Assembly: GCA_907163375.1 (NCBI GenBank)
Contig: CAJQUW010009039.1
Location: 682,001 to 746,000 of the forward strand
Direction of reading: 5' to 3'
Source of the DNA: Prostheceraeus crozeri
Lineage: Eukaryota > Platyhelminthes > Polycladida > Euryleptidae
Length of the DNA stretch: 64,000 nucleotides
Shown here: positions 1 to 12,104 of the stretch, in pieces
How the letters are laid out: every line of letters starts with the position of its first letter
How positions within the stretch are numbered: position 1 is the stretch's first letter
The notes under the pieces: model-generated
What the model was told of the DNA's origin: nothing
Database searches by the model: none
Seen by the model: the letters and a program-made list of their open reading frames with translations, nothing else
Made by a program: the position numbers and the translations under genes

Positions 1-1332
1 GGTATGACCAATGTGATGGACTCAGGATTGTCATGGAACTTATTGCTAACCCCCTCTCACACACTCAACGTTTGTGACAAGAGTTTACCTGGTTTTATAA
101 AACATTCAACACTGTGATACTCACTATAAAACCTTTTACCACTGTGAAACAAAACAATCTACACAGTGCAGTAAAACCCTCTAAAACTTTATAGTGCTGT
201 CCAGATGGATGCACATTGACAACATTGACTGCAGAAACATTTTGCTCATACTGCTCTCATAAAACTGTTTTCAACGTTCACTAAGTCTCTACTTTCACGC
301 AATCATGTCAATGTTTTTAACTTCTTACAAAACTTATTTCAACGCTTTCGTTTAGACTTTTATAGAAATCATTTCACTTGACATCTACTCTTATAAAAAT
401 CATTTAGGCTGATGACAACACTCTCACTACAGTTTTAAGTCTCCACTTTTACAAAAATCATTTAAACACTAACTTTTATAAAACACATTGAAACTCATGA
501 CATCACTTTAACCTTTCTGCTCTACCAAACATTATTTAAACGGATAACTATACATTTAGAATTTATGAAGGTCAACGTTGCGTTTCACAAACATCATCTG
601 TCACTGGATGTTCTTGCACTACACAACTGATTTTTACTTTTCAATACTGAACTTTTATTCTATACACTTAATGAGTCTTTCATGTTGACTCCATCATGCT
701 TGTTAGTTTTCTCCATCCTATATTTGATTTTATAAAACATTCCTACCCTGTTGAAGTGTGAATGACATAGCAATTCCTATCAACAACGTTTCATGATAAG
801 AGATTGCTTGCTACAGAAGAGAGAAGCATGTGTTGGATGTGGTGGTCCCCCGTTTGATCATCCCTCCGTGAGACAGAACTTAAAAGAACGGATTCTCCAC
901 TCAGTGCAATAGAGATAGATTACCTTCGACAGATGGTAACCGTGACGGTCACATTGAGACATAAGAATTAGAAACCTTTGACTTGAGAAACCTTAGACTT
1001 AGTCATTCCCTTCTTTTGGAACACGTCATACATTGACTCGATAACAAGTCAGATGTCTGACCCACTCGGTGCAATGGAGAATTTATAAGGAAACCTGTGA
1101 CAGATATCTAAGTGTCGCCCTGACGTTCAAAGCGCTACGTAGAGGAATAGAAGCCACAACGACCGTTGGAAAGTCGGATTAAAGAAGTTTCAACCCCATG
1201 CGGAACTTATCACTGCGGGTCTCACGCCGTCTCGAAAGATCGCCCATCGACAGGACATTAGTTTACCGAAGTTCTCCTTGCCATGCACCTTTTGACTGGT
1301 TTGGAATTGGCCTGATAGCAGAGCCACACTAG
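1..1332. repeat. AT-rich degenerate repeat region, no gene
   Basis: No coding sequence is recognisable. From about 80 to 560 the words TTTATAAAA and AAATCATTT recur every few tens of bases in degenerate form, suggesting an old decayed repeat. The part from about 820 to 1330 is less repetitive and not recognised. The stretch ends where the long inverted repeat begins. Confidence 0.4.
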
Positions 1333-2290
1333 TTGACCGGTGTCAGTTAATGTACAGTCATTTGTCTGACCATTTGCTAGCCAAGTGTCACCAAAGTGTC
1401 AGCAAAGTGACAGCAAAGTATCAGTTAAGTGACAGTTGAATTATCTGGCGTGATATTCCGTATTTTGACTACTTTTACAAATATTTTTAGCAGCATGATG
1501 GTCGTGATGGATCACGAAGGGAATTATACATACCAATTAATAGAATTTCTCTTATTTCTAGTTCTTGCAGTCTGTCATTTTCATGCATCCGATTGACTTC
1601 AATACCGAGTAATGGCGAGTTTGCGTGACCAGTTTTCTGACGAGATATGTATATGCTATTATCGATGCATCCAAGCATAGCGCCCTTCCAATTTCTCTGA
1701 AGACAGCCCTAGAGCCGAGAGAATGATGGACTCGAACCATCTGACGCACTCAGACGCACCAACTCTATGATAAGCTACAGGCTTTTTTATCATTAGTTAC
1801 ATGTATTTAAGACAAGCGCGCAATGTCCAATATGTTAGTGATGACAATGTTGATCAAATTTTAAAATTCCAAAAATTACACATTTTACCTCAATTCATTG
1901 CTTTTACACAATTTATAACTAATACATGAATATAATACACATTATCTGAATATGTGCATTATTGCAATACATACACATTTCACAATTATATATATACAAT
2001 ATTTACACTTTGAGTACAAGTCTATTCGAGAAGACATCTGCATTTACAATTAGGAATCATATGGTCATCCAAAAGAAGAGCATAACGATACATGGAAAAT
2101 TTGATGGAATGTTGCAGTAAAATCGACTCCAATGGAATAATTTCAGAATGTTTAGGCTAATGATAAACAATTTAACATATTCACACTATTTTTTTCAAAA
2201 TTTGAGATTTTAGCCAACCCTGAATAAAAATAGACTTGCCCATGGCCAACTTAGCACATTCTCTCTCTCATCTATATTCATCTATATATT
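1333..2290 (+). repeat. Left arm of long inverted repeat (partner 38797-41077)
   Basis: This segment matches, on the opposite strand, 40145-41077 and then 38797-39056. Shared landmarks are an outer end reading TTGACCG then TGTCAGTTAATG, a short-period array of AAGTGTCAGC-like units (about 1385-1435), a block around GATGGATCACGAAGG, and an inner end near TGGCCAACTTAGCACATTC. The match stops abruptly outside 1333 and 41077, as expected for element termini. The partner arm is interrupted by about 1.1 kb of extra DNA. No reading frame in it looks coding. Confidence 0.8.
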
Positions 2291-2659
2291 TATCCATATA
2301 TCAGCTAGTTGTGGTAAGCAATTCTTCCGGAGATTTTTTCCTGGTGAAAGGTGCCGCTGGTGCTAATATCTCTGCTGGGACCCCACTCATTCCCTCTCTC
2401 TCAACGCCAAAGACAATGGAGAATAGACATTATCTTTCCTCAACTCGGCTTGAGATGATAGCTAGATGATCGAATTTCATGTTCATCCTATCCATTTCAA
2501 TGAACACTTCTTTCAACCAGGTTGCAATATATGGTGCTGTTCCTACCTCTATACTATGACTAAATTCAATCTGGAGATCTCGATTACCGAGATGTCGACA
2601 TCTCGACCAATTTTTAGGCGTTCGAGATCTCGAAATTACAGTGCCGAGATCTCGACTTT

Positions 2660-3530
2660 TTGCGATTAGATTTTTGATACTAACATGAAAATTAATGTTG
2701 CATGGCATTGTTTGCTGTAACGTTTGGTCAACTGTGGACGCCTAATGTACTAATATTACCATAATCACTTATTGAATGCCACTTAAAAGGTATAGTTCAA
2801 AGTAAAAGGATTACCAATGCAACTTATTATATTATTCTAAGTCTGCATCAGAATTTTTCTGACTTCTTCAAGGAGCTATCTTCAGGGAACTTAGTATTAA
2901 TTTTTTGACACTAATTTACATTTCATGAAGATAACTTCGTGAAGAAGTCAGAAATTAATTGGATTTTTGTTTATAAAACTAAAACAAGCTAACTTGGCAT
3001 TCCATTACTTTTGGATTACTTTTAATAAGCCATGGTACATTTTTACAATCATTTGAAAGTTAATGAATGATATGTTCTTGAAGATGCACAATGTTGGATG
3101 ACAATGCCTTTGAATTGTCTTTTAAATGACTGGTAACTGTGGTTACCAGACACCATGAATATTAAGTGTGTCGCAACTATTCCAAGTGGATAAATATGGC
3201 AACTTTGACGCTGCGTTTGAATAATTATAATTTCTTTCCATAAGAAGGCTTGTTGGTCTTACATGTTATTCTAACAGCCATTGTAATCATTTTCAGATAT
3301 GAAATTATTTTTACATGTGATTTGTTTGAGAGTTTGTATTTTAAAAGACGTAAAAATGACCGTCGATGAAGAGTGAAAAGCCACGCATTTGCCATATCAT
3401 ATCTCTCAAGAACTTTTCTTATTTTGTTTACTGATTTTGCCGAGTCCTTTATTGATAGAGAGTATGCATGTAATTAAAGCAATTGATTATTAAATAACAT
3501 ATGTGTAGGCAAGTGAGTGCCAAAATGCAC
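2660..3530 (+). repeat. Diverged direct repeat, copy A (copy B at 35070-35890)
   Basis: This region aligns in the same orientation with 35070-35890. Shared landmarks include GCACAATGTTGGATGAC, a block around TTCCAAGT...ATAAATATG, GCCACGC.TTTACCA and AGAACTTTTCT. A weaker third copy of part of it is visible around 4590-5190. Nothing coding is seen. It is probably the internal non-coding part of a mobile element family also represented by the long inverted repeat. Confidence 0.6.
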
Positions 3531-6500
3531 ACCGTAGGGAGGGCGGGGAGCATTGAATATGATTTAAAAATTTTTCCTGACAGTTTGAATATACTAAATC
3601 AGATGAGCCAAAATCAAACTCGGATGGAAAGTTGAGGGCATGCTAATCTGAGTTGTTGGAGGTTTCTGTAAAATTTGATCTTTCTACCAAAGTGGTTCAT
3701 GTGTGGGTCACATCCCGATGAAAAATTCCGCGTGGATTCGACTTCGGTATTGCTATATCGATTCTACGTATTACTTTGACCCAGCTCTCCACGTGGATTC
3801 GGCGTGGATTTATACCCATGAAATCGACATCGTATCCACCTGGTATCCACGTGGAAACTGTACCTACGAGTATATCATCCACGTGGAAACATAACGAATT
3901 TGCGTAAAAACAAATTTTTGTCGACTTGCTTCAAGAATTCATGGCTTCCACAAAGAGAATGCTCGAAGCAAGTCGGCAAAACTCTGTTTCTACTAAAACT
4001 AAAAATTGCATTGGCCAAAAACTATTTAAGGGGACACGTGAAACAAATTCACAATGAAACCATTACACCTGCCATAAGGTGGTGATGTGGACACAGTTTG
4101 ATATTTTTTCTTTGAAAGCTATGAGCAATGAACCAGTTATTAGAAATGAAATTAAACTTTGCTTGAAAATTACCCAAAAATAATTATTGACATGTACTCT
4201 TATTAGATGACACGAATTTTGACATATTTTTATAAGCCTAGTTTTCCGTGAAGTAAAATATTTTGCAAATGACTTTCATTACAGTCAAACCAAAATTTTG
4301 AAGAATAATGGTTTCTGTGCATAATTATTTATGTTTTCCAGGAATAAGTTACTTCGTAGTCATCTTGTTCATATTGCATAGTTAATTGTATGCAACATTC
4401 GAGCTTCATGGATTTTGAAGTGTTCGAAACTATTTTTTGAAATCGGGTTAATATGGACATGTATGATACATGTTTCTCATTTTCATCAAACAGCTATCTA
4501 TTGCAATTTGCCAATGCAAATTTGGACCAGATTTGATGACAGTGAACGTGGAAAGATTTGAAATGAAGGCCATTAATAAACTAAATAAGGGAGCATTTGA
4601 ATAAATATTGATTCATATGCACAATGTTGGCTATTAAATTAGGCTTTTAATTGGCCTTCACGGAATTTACTTTCCCAAATAATTTCAAGAATAGAGTCAA
4701 GTGATAAAAAAATATTCACATACATATGACCGCACGCTGTTTTCTGCCATCAAGTTATGTTTTTGTGCATGTTATGTGAGCGTATATGCTCCTGTTTTCT
4801 AACGTTCTTGGAAATAAACATTTTATGACTTTTGACTATATTGATATAATAATAATGCACGATAAATTTGACTTTTATGTCCCCACTATTTTAAAATAGA
4901 TTTAGTATTTTGCGACAGAAATGATTGAGATCCATGAGCCATGACAGCGCATAGAACTACAACAGTTTTGATCAACAGCTTTATCATCAAATCAAACTCA
5001 TTTCTTATTGAAATCGAGTGAAAAATAAAGGTACTCAAAACTAACTGAAGGTTAGTCAGTGACAGGTGTCATAAAATCGCAATTTTCCTAACACTGAAAA
5101 TATTTTGAACACTTAAATATGTTGAACAATTATTCCAAGTCAATAGATTTATCAGCGTGACGATTGATTTGAATATTTATTTCTTCTTATAGGAAAGAAT
5201 ATTAAGGCCCGTTCAGACAGAGCACGTTTTTTGCGGCTATTTTCTGCCGAGCTAAATGACTTCTCGAATTCCATCATTAAACTCAGTACAAGATCGGAGA
5301 TGTCGTTCAAACACGATGCGGTCTGAACCCATTTCAACTGCGATGTTTTCATTTTAGAAAATAAAATTTTGCTTCTGATTGTAAAATGATTAATGGCATC
5401 TCATTCTCCATACAATTTCGATCAATACGAAGTCCATTTTGGTAATTTTGGTATAACTAGATTTAAGAAATCATTTGATAACAAACTTCATGCTTTAAGT
5501 GTGCGGGGCGGCAGTTAACAGACGCTTATTACCAAAGTCATTATTTTAGATTGTTCTCGATCTACCCAACCGATTCTACACTGCAAATAAATCGCAGTGA
5601 TATAATGAATCTGATGAGAGTAAAAGGACTTCTTAAGTTCATAAATTTTAATTTTTTATTATCAGAGTGTCAAAATTCATGTTCAAAGTTAACAGAATAT
5701 CGGTAAGTGATTGGCATTTCAATTGCATGACTTCTTTGTTCTAGACGGCGATCAACTCTAATTATGTGTGTCGTGCCCACGCCATAGAAATTGATAACAA
5801 TAAAACCTCTAGAATGGAAGTCAAGCTTCATGCAATACACAATAGTGGCCCATAAATCGCACGCATTTTCACTTAGATACACTTGTCAACGGCTGTATCA
5901 TTGGATTAGAATCAGTCACATGTGTAAATTTAAGCTTTTAATTGGCTCTTCATGCCCCAACTTAGTTCCCCCGAATGTGCCGCAGGGTAGAGATTCCACA
6001 GTCTCGGAAAATCTCGATCACATGATTCCGGGATCGGGATTAAGTTGAGCAGTAAATGTGCTATGACAAATCACATGTGTACGTTAACAATATGGGATAC
6101 CAAGATGTGAGAATAGCCATAAGTTGGAATTGCCGCAAGTCGGTTTACTTACAATATCGCAATCGACTTAAAATTTATTCCGCTTTAAGCACTAATGGAT
6201 AACGATTTACAAAGTTAATTATATAGCTACTAATAGAGTTACAGAAAACAGCTACGAATTCCTGATTAGGCACTTTCAATCTACAGTTTCCAGAGATTTG
6301 GGATTGGTTTAGGGTGAAGACCCGGGATTATAGCCTGCCTAAAACTCCCGGCTTTTCTTGATCCCGGGATTCGGTATCACAAGCTCTGACCCAGGATCGG
6401 TATTGACAAAATACAAGTATACCATTTGTAGCTGAAAATAAAATGGCAATCAAGATAATCATGATTCACGACCATCAATGCATTGCACTAGCACATTGAG

Positions 6501-7245
6501 ATATTCCAAAACCCCAAGCTCGGGATTGCGCGATTGAAGAATCTTTTACATGTCTTTTTACTGTATAAGCTAAACTAATGCTGTGAATAACAACTATGGT
6601 CAAATAGAATTATTCTTCCTGAACAAATTAATCCCGGGATTGAGTTAAACAGAATAATAATGTAAATATATACTGCAGTCTGGTGAGCAATTTGCCTCTT
6701 AAAGATCTCAATCCCGAGGATTAGTTCGATTCCTTATCCCGGTATTTTGTAGGCCTACTTCGCCAACAATGCTCATCTTCAAATTGGTCATGTTCTAATA
6801 TATTGTTTGCTTTTGGAAATGAAAAGCTCAAATTTAAGTCTCTACCTAATTCAAAAGTCTCATTAATGGATTATTGAAAACGTAACGTTGACGATTATAT
6901 TGAAATGTGAAGAGCCTATAACCATCGTGTGTGGATTTCTGGTAACTTCACCTTGTCCAATCTGTCTTTCTTCAGACAGAATACAGCTATATTGTTAATT
7001 TCTTAATGCCGGGATTTTGAACCTCCAATCCCGGGACTGCGGGATTCCGGGGATTGGCATGAAGTCACTATTGCTTTGGAATCATCATGAAAAAGTGACA
7101 GGTCAGTTTATGAACTTTTACAATATGAAGTGAGCACAAGTGACGACTTATCATTTCATTAAATCAAAATTCTTGTTAAGCAGCCCTACAGAACGTTGTT
7201 GAATGATGTCGACATTAATTTATCTCAAAATGGACCTAGCACACG
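3531..7245. other. Non-coding interval with several decayed repeats
   Basis: No gene is supported. At 3700-3895 there is a cluster of CACGTGGAT words in both orientations. At 5207-5330 a short sequence is bounded by GTTCAGAC and its reverse complement, possibly a small MITE. From about 6010 to 7060 CCCGGGATT-type words recur at least nine times. The long open frames here overlap on both strands and show no protein-like composition. Confidence 0.4.
6010..7060. repeat. Cluster of CCCGGGATT words
   Basis: Variants of the palindromic word ATCCCGGGAT occur near 6027, 6330, 6362, 6510, 6632, 6706, 6736, 7010, 7030 and 7050, in otherwise AT-rich DNA. Spacing is irregular, so this is not a simple tandem array. 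It may be a decayed element with many internal binding sites. Confidence 0.45.
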
Positions 7246-7577
7246 CAGAGTTGCCACCTCTCACGCATTGGGCGTGAGTCTCACGCATTCAGGCCTCTTC
7301 TCACGCTCTCACGCTGGAGGCAAAATTTCTCACGCCTGTTGTATTTATCTCACGCATTCGTATTTTGGATGTAATTCTTAACGACATTTCCTGATAGAAC
7401 TGCACTTTCGCGTAAAATCTATGCAGTTAAGCGAAATAACATGCTAACAGGCCTAGATATCTACTTCTTTGAGATGCAGAAAAAATGCGAATACTCGTGC
7501 TAGACGTCTCAAGATGCAGTATATTTATCTAATACAATAATCTCACGCATTCCACTCAGCAAATGTTGGCAACCCTG
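7246..7577. mobile_element. Small non-autonomous DNA transposon (hAT-like MITE)
   Basis: The ends are CAGAGTTGCCA and, inverted, TGGCAACCCTG. The hexamer CACACG is present directly outside both ends (7240-7245 and 7578-7583). The interior carries about eight TCTCACGC words and no reading frame. CAG-initial inverted ends suggest hAT, but hAT duplications are usually 8 bp and only 6 bp match here, so the superfamily is uncertain. Confidence 0.55.
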
Positions 7578-7893
7578 CACACGTGTATGTCACACACATG
7601 ACCATAATCATTAAATTGTCCAATTTGTGAGACACATTTCTTGCCTGTCTATTGCAAGTGGTCATCATAGAAAACACCGATCGGCGGGCTTCAGCGCCGT
7701 CAGCGTCAATTAGGGAGAGCAGTATATCCACAGAATTAAATTTAATATTTTACATCTGTTCCTCTCTTAATCTGTGGTCGGCTGACGTCATCCCTCGAGT
7801 AAGCGGATAGACGGTAGCGAAGAATTGCCGTGTTGCCAATTCAAGTCAGGAAAGTCTGTATGCAGCCTTTAGGACGCAGCCTTTAATGATCTT

Positions 7894-9226
7894 ATGACTG
7901 ACGTAGACTTTAATGATCTGTTGAATGATATTTTTGCCGACAAGACTGAAATGATATCAACAACAACATCCCGCCACTCAATTCCATTATCAAGTGAGCA
8001 ACTGAATGCACAAGTATCTGCCCAGATCCCTGAAACAACCAAAAGACACGCGAAATGGGCAAAGAAAACTTTCGATGCATGGTTGGAAGAACGAAACCAA
8101 AAAATATTGACTTCAGGTTCCAACGATCTCATGTTTCTGTCTTCTGACAGTCACTCAACACTATAGCTGATTTGACTAAGGACTCCTTGAACACAGCCCT
8201 GCAGTACTTTTTCTTCGAGGTTAAGAAGAAGAATTTCCAATCGTATCCGAGTAACTCTTTAAGAAGCCTTTACGCTGGAATCAATTACTGGTTGAACCAT
8301 GAGGGCGGAAAGAGTTGGAAACTGTTTACAGACCCTGACTTTGAGATGGCACGCCAAGCGTTAGATTCAGCCATGAAGAAGTCTGCAAAAGACGGCAATA
8401 ATGGCAGAGTCAAACGAGCTCTTCCGATTTCCACCGAGCTAGAAGAACAGCTTTGGATGAGAGGATATCTCGGTTCAGACAATCCTAAAAAACTTAATCG
8501 TACAGTTCTGTTTCTGCTATCTATTAACTGTGGCTTGCGTGGTGGTCAAGAACTGCGAAATTTGACTGTTGGAGAACAAAGTGCAATTTCAACTGTTGAT
8601 GATACCGCAATCCTTGAATATGATGAGCTCTATTCTAAAACCAATAACCACGGTTTGAATCATCACCATGTAGAGCCTAAACTTGTGCAAGTTTTGCCTG
8701 CTGACAAACGGATCGCTGCCTCATAAATTTATACCAAAAATTGATTTCAAAACGTCCAAGTTTCTGCACAACGTCAGCGTTGTTTTTGCAGCCTGCAACC
8801 AAATTCTCTTCCAACAAATGGTATAACAACTCTCCCTTGGGCCATAACTCACTCACGATGATAATCCGAGCATTGATGGAAGCATCAGGAGAAGATAGGA
8901 ATTTCACCAACCATAGTGGACGTCGGACAAGTGCTACCAGAATAATTGAAGCAACAGGTGATAGACAATTAGCCAAAAAAGTAACCGGGCATCGATCAGA
9001 TTGTGTCGAGGTGTACAATAACACAACTACCAAAAAGATGAAATTGATTTCCCATGTCCTTACCAACAGTGCAGGATCATCACATTCGGAGGAGGTTTCC
9101 TCTGAATTTCGCGCTCAGAATGACGCATCAACAGACATAACTTCAATTTGCAAGGATTTGGGGTTGACTCCAAAAAGGATTAGCATCCAGAAACCGGATG
9201 GAACACTAATATCCCTGGATTTTTAG
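7894..9226 (+). pseudogene. Crypton-like tyrosine recombinase A, broken
   Basis: Three successive open stretches (7894-8166, 8172-8726, 8741-9226) in three frames together match one Crypton/DUF3504-type tyrosine recombinase, the transposase that cuts and rejoins DNA through a tyrosine. The first part has the KWAKKTFDAW core-binding start. The second has NSLRSLYAGINYWL and then GLRGGQELRNL, carrying the first catalytic arginine. The third has TNHSGRRTSATR (the HxxR motif), TGHRSD (second histidine) and VEVYNN, which holds the likely catalytic tyrosine. The active-site residues are present, but two frameshifts make this copy inactive as it stands. ATG at 7894 is the first plausible start. Vertebrate genes of the QRICH1/ZMYM type carry domesticated relatives of this domain. 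Confidence 0.85.
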
Positions 9227-9825
9227 TGAGCTTCTCAATGAAGACTGTTTACATGTACATGTAGTTTGGTTTCTCTAGTCATTTGTATTGACTATCATGT
9301 TTATCTCACTTCTCTCTTTAAGAATTCTGTGATGTTCTACTTACGAATAAAATTGCAGATACTCGTATCTATATTAAAAAAGTAGATACCTTTTAGATTT
9401 TTCAGTCAAAATTACCCGGGTACCAGAAAATTGTGGAAGTCAAAAACTTTTCTAGATATATAGAAACCAATGCTTTGGTCAATTAGATATTCTTTATTGG
9501 GGAGGAAATGATATTTCGTGTAAGTTTGATCAGGCACATATCTATTGCTTTCTCGACGAATAGCATTCTGCTACTATCAGACTCAAAATTCATTGAAACA
9601 TATTGATCGAAATGCAAACGCCGATTGTTCATTGATATATCGGGCTATGTACCAATTTGTGCTGTGAATAAAATAAAAATCTCATTATTCGCCCGGAAAT
9701 TTGCATGTATTTTAATACAAAACATGGTAAATATTATTCGCCCGCAAATGTGGGCTTCTCAGATCGATAACGTCCACTTGTAAATGTTAATACGAATAGT
9801 TCTCTAAAGAAAATTCAACATCTAT
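9227..9825. other. Spacer between two Crypton-like genes
   Basis: AT-rich spacer with no protein-like frame. It separates the 3' end of recombinase A (plus strand) from the 3' end of recombinase B (minus strand). No inverted-repeat end like 1333-2290 is seen here. Confidence 0.4.
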
Positions 9826-10926
9826 CTACAAATATACAAATACTTTTGCCCCGTTTTTCTCTAATACCAACGTTGGCTTTTCGTCCACTTGAGCTTCGCT
9901 CACAATTTGGTTCACTTGAACATTTTGTGTTGTTGCACTTGACGAAGGCAGCGCCATTGCATATGAATTTGATGATCCACTTATATGTAGTTGTTCATCT
10001 TGTGTTGCTTCACTTGCACATGTACTTGACGAAAGCATCGGCATTGATGAATTCGATGATCCGCGTAGTTGTTCAGTAATTTTCTCAGACAACTTCCTTT
10101 TCTTCGCTGATGTCATGCGCTTGTTATATCTATCAACTGAGGCGTCGCTTTTCTGATTCGTGACAGCTTTTATTTGGTCGTTTGAAATATCATTCTCCTT
10201 TAACCAAGTGACCAAAGACACTACAGTTATTCGTATACGTGCCGTGAAGGTTAGCGTCCCTTGATATTGTTTTCATAAGGTCTGGGAGCGAATTTTTTCT
10301 AATAACTTCTTTTTTGCAGTAGAAGCTTTCTCTCGTCTACTTGGACTTGGGCTTGGGAAATAAAGCTGGATTTTCAGTCGGTAGCATGGATAAATATTTC
10401 TCCACCCCAGCTACCGGACACTTTACACTGTTGAGATTTTCGTACATTGCCACTTGACGAATATTGCGGTAATCATTGCTTCGGACGTTTTTCTCATTTT
10501 CATCTTTCACAACAGCAACATATTTCAACTCATCGGGTCCGGATCTAATTTGGATGTCTTCCTTTCGCAAATTTCTAATCCACTCTCTTCCACGAAACCC
10601 GTTGTGGTAAATGATGTTAAAGAAAAATTCTTGCTGTAGACGTTGTGGTGTTGAACGATCAAAATACTTGTCAGGGCGAGCTATCTCTTCTTTTTCAATT
10701 GGTTGGTATCCAGATGTTACATGACAGGACTTTTTGTTTGTCACTAAAGTCTTATGTCGAACAGCATTGTAAGTTTTTTCAAACAGACGGAATTGATCGT
10801 TTCCGATTAAGTTGTAACCAGCGTTTTCTTGAAGATACCTGTTTATCGATACCCGTTTGCATGCAAGCGTTGAGATTGAATAACATTCACCGTCTTTCTT
10901 CTTCATAGTCGAGAACCACAAACGCA
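9826..10926 (-). pseudogene. Crypton-like tyrosine recombinase B, C-terminal part
   Basis: Reading leftwards from the Polinton target site, the frame encodes GECYSISTLACKRVSINRYL, then YHNGFRGREWIRNL (first catalytic arginine) and PVAGVEKYLSML, as in DUF3504/Crypton recombinases. After an in-frame stop near 10339 and a frameshift near 10225, a further stretch (10221-9826) has WLKENDISNDQIKAVTNQKS and SVDRYNK, which keeps the tyrosine position. Where the family has HxxR and GH, this copy reads NNCSV and NQ, so its active site looks decayed. The C-terminus holds a duplicated serine-rich block of about 26 residues. Its N-terminal part is at 33542-33884, beyond the inserted Polinton. It is a different subfamily from recombinase A. 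Confidence 0.8.
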
Positions 10927-10932
10927 GATATT
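10927..10932. repeat. Target-site duplication of the Polinton, left copy (GATATT)
   Basis: GATATT lies immediately outside the left terminal repeat. The same hexamer lies immediately outside the right terminal repeat at 33536-33541. Six-base duplications are the rule for Polintons. Confidence 0.9.
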
Positions 10933-11973
10933 AGTAGTAAGCAAGTGACAAACACTCGACCGGCGCGCCCCCTCCCCCTCCCCCTCCCCTCCCCCTCTGG
11001 AACGGCAGAGTGTCGTGGTCGGCCGCCGTGGTGCTTCGAGTCTGACTCCCCCCCTCTGGAACGACAGAGGTTGTAGTCTGTCGTGGTGTGCCGGCCAGGT
11101 GGGTCCACGTTCACAAAATGTTCGCTGACTCCCCCCCCCCCTCTGCAACGACAGAGTGTGAGACTCGGGTGAGTTGGTCCGACCGCCTGGTTGACGTGGG
11201 CGACCGTCCAGGTTGACGTGGGCGACCGTCTAGGTTGTCGTGGATGGTGAAATGGCTGCCAGATTCGGATTCAGCGTAAAATTCTGCATCTGTGGTGTGA
11301 TTTCCAGCTCAATCGGCGAGAAAAAATTTTTCTTCAAAATTTTAACAGAGTTAAAATTTGGGACGTTTTGGTGTGTAGCGCCAAAACGAACCATCGGATG
11401 AGAAAACGGAGGCCAGATTCGGATTCAGCGTGAAATTCTGCATCGGTATGGTGAATTTGAACGCCATCGGAGAGAAAAAATTTTCGCTGACGTCCCCCCC
11501 CTCTGGACAGCTTGCTTCGATTTTGGCTTCCAGTGGACGGATTTTGTCGTGTCATAGCTCGTTTGAAAGCTAAGAGTGAGACAAATTCAGTGAAAGAATC
11601 GGCTTGTTCCTATCTGTCTTCGTTTAGATGTGAGACGCCATTTAAGATTTTGGGACATTGGCGAAAAACGACAGAGTTAGAATTTGGGACGTTTTGGGCT
11701 CTAGCTTCAAAACGAAGCATCGGATGGTAAAACGGATTTCAGATTCGGAATCAGCGTGAAATTCTCTATCAGCATGGTAAGTTTCAAGTCAATCGGAGAG
11801 TTTCAAGTCAATCGGAGAGAAAAATTTTCAACATTTTTCGAAAAAACGAGTTAGAATTTTTGTGATGGCTGCCTACTGTGGAGCCAAAACGAAGCATCGG
11901 ATGGGAAAACGGAGGCCAGATTCGGATTCAGCGTCAAATTCTACATGGAAATGGTGTATTTCCAGCTCAATCT
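10933..11973 (+). repeat. Left terminal inverted repeat of the Polinton
   Basis: It pairs with about 32361-33535. In order it contains a C-rich run (10967-10997), GC-rich blocks separated by C-tracts, about two copies of a 21-bp unit around GACGTGGGCGACCGTC, then several degenerate units each containing CAGATTCGGATTCAGCG and CATCGGATG. The reading frames that cross it are by-products of these repeats. Confidence 0.9.
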
Positions 11974-12050
11974 GAGTACTAGAACCGGAGATAGACGGGT
12001 TTTTAGTGTTTGGATGATGGGTATTACGTCATCAGCTGATCGCCACACAC

Positions 12051-12104
12051 TATATAAGCTGGGAACCGACAGAGACTTGTCATTCAGACGAGAGATTGCC
12101 AACG
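12051..12104 (+). promoter_or_regulatory. Putative core promoter and leader exon (TATA + initiator)
   Basis: TATATAAG at 12051 is followed 31 bases downstream by TCATTC (12080-12085), a good match to the invertebrate initiator. The short leader ends at a strong splice donor, GTAAGT, starting at 12105. It drives rightward transcription of the coiled-coil gene that begins at 13143. Confidence 0.65.

Noticed and set aside
3697-3894. Overlapping plus and minus frames around the CACGTGGAT words
   Set aside because: The two-strand openness comes from the repeated palindromic words and no protein family is recognisable.
5207-5330. Possible 124-bp MITE bounded by GTTCAGAC
   Set aside because: Only eight bases of inverted end match and no flanking duplication was found.
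11334-11730. Open frames inside the left Polinton terminal repeat, and their counterparts at 32054-32970
   Set aside because: They mirror each other through the inverted repeats, follow the tandem units and have no family resemblance.
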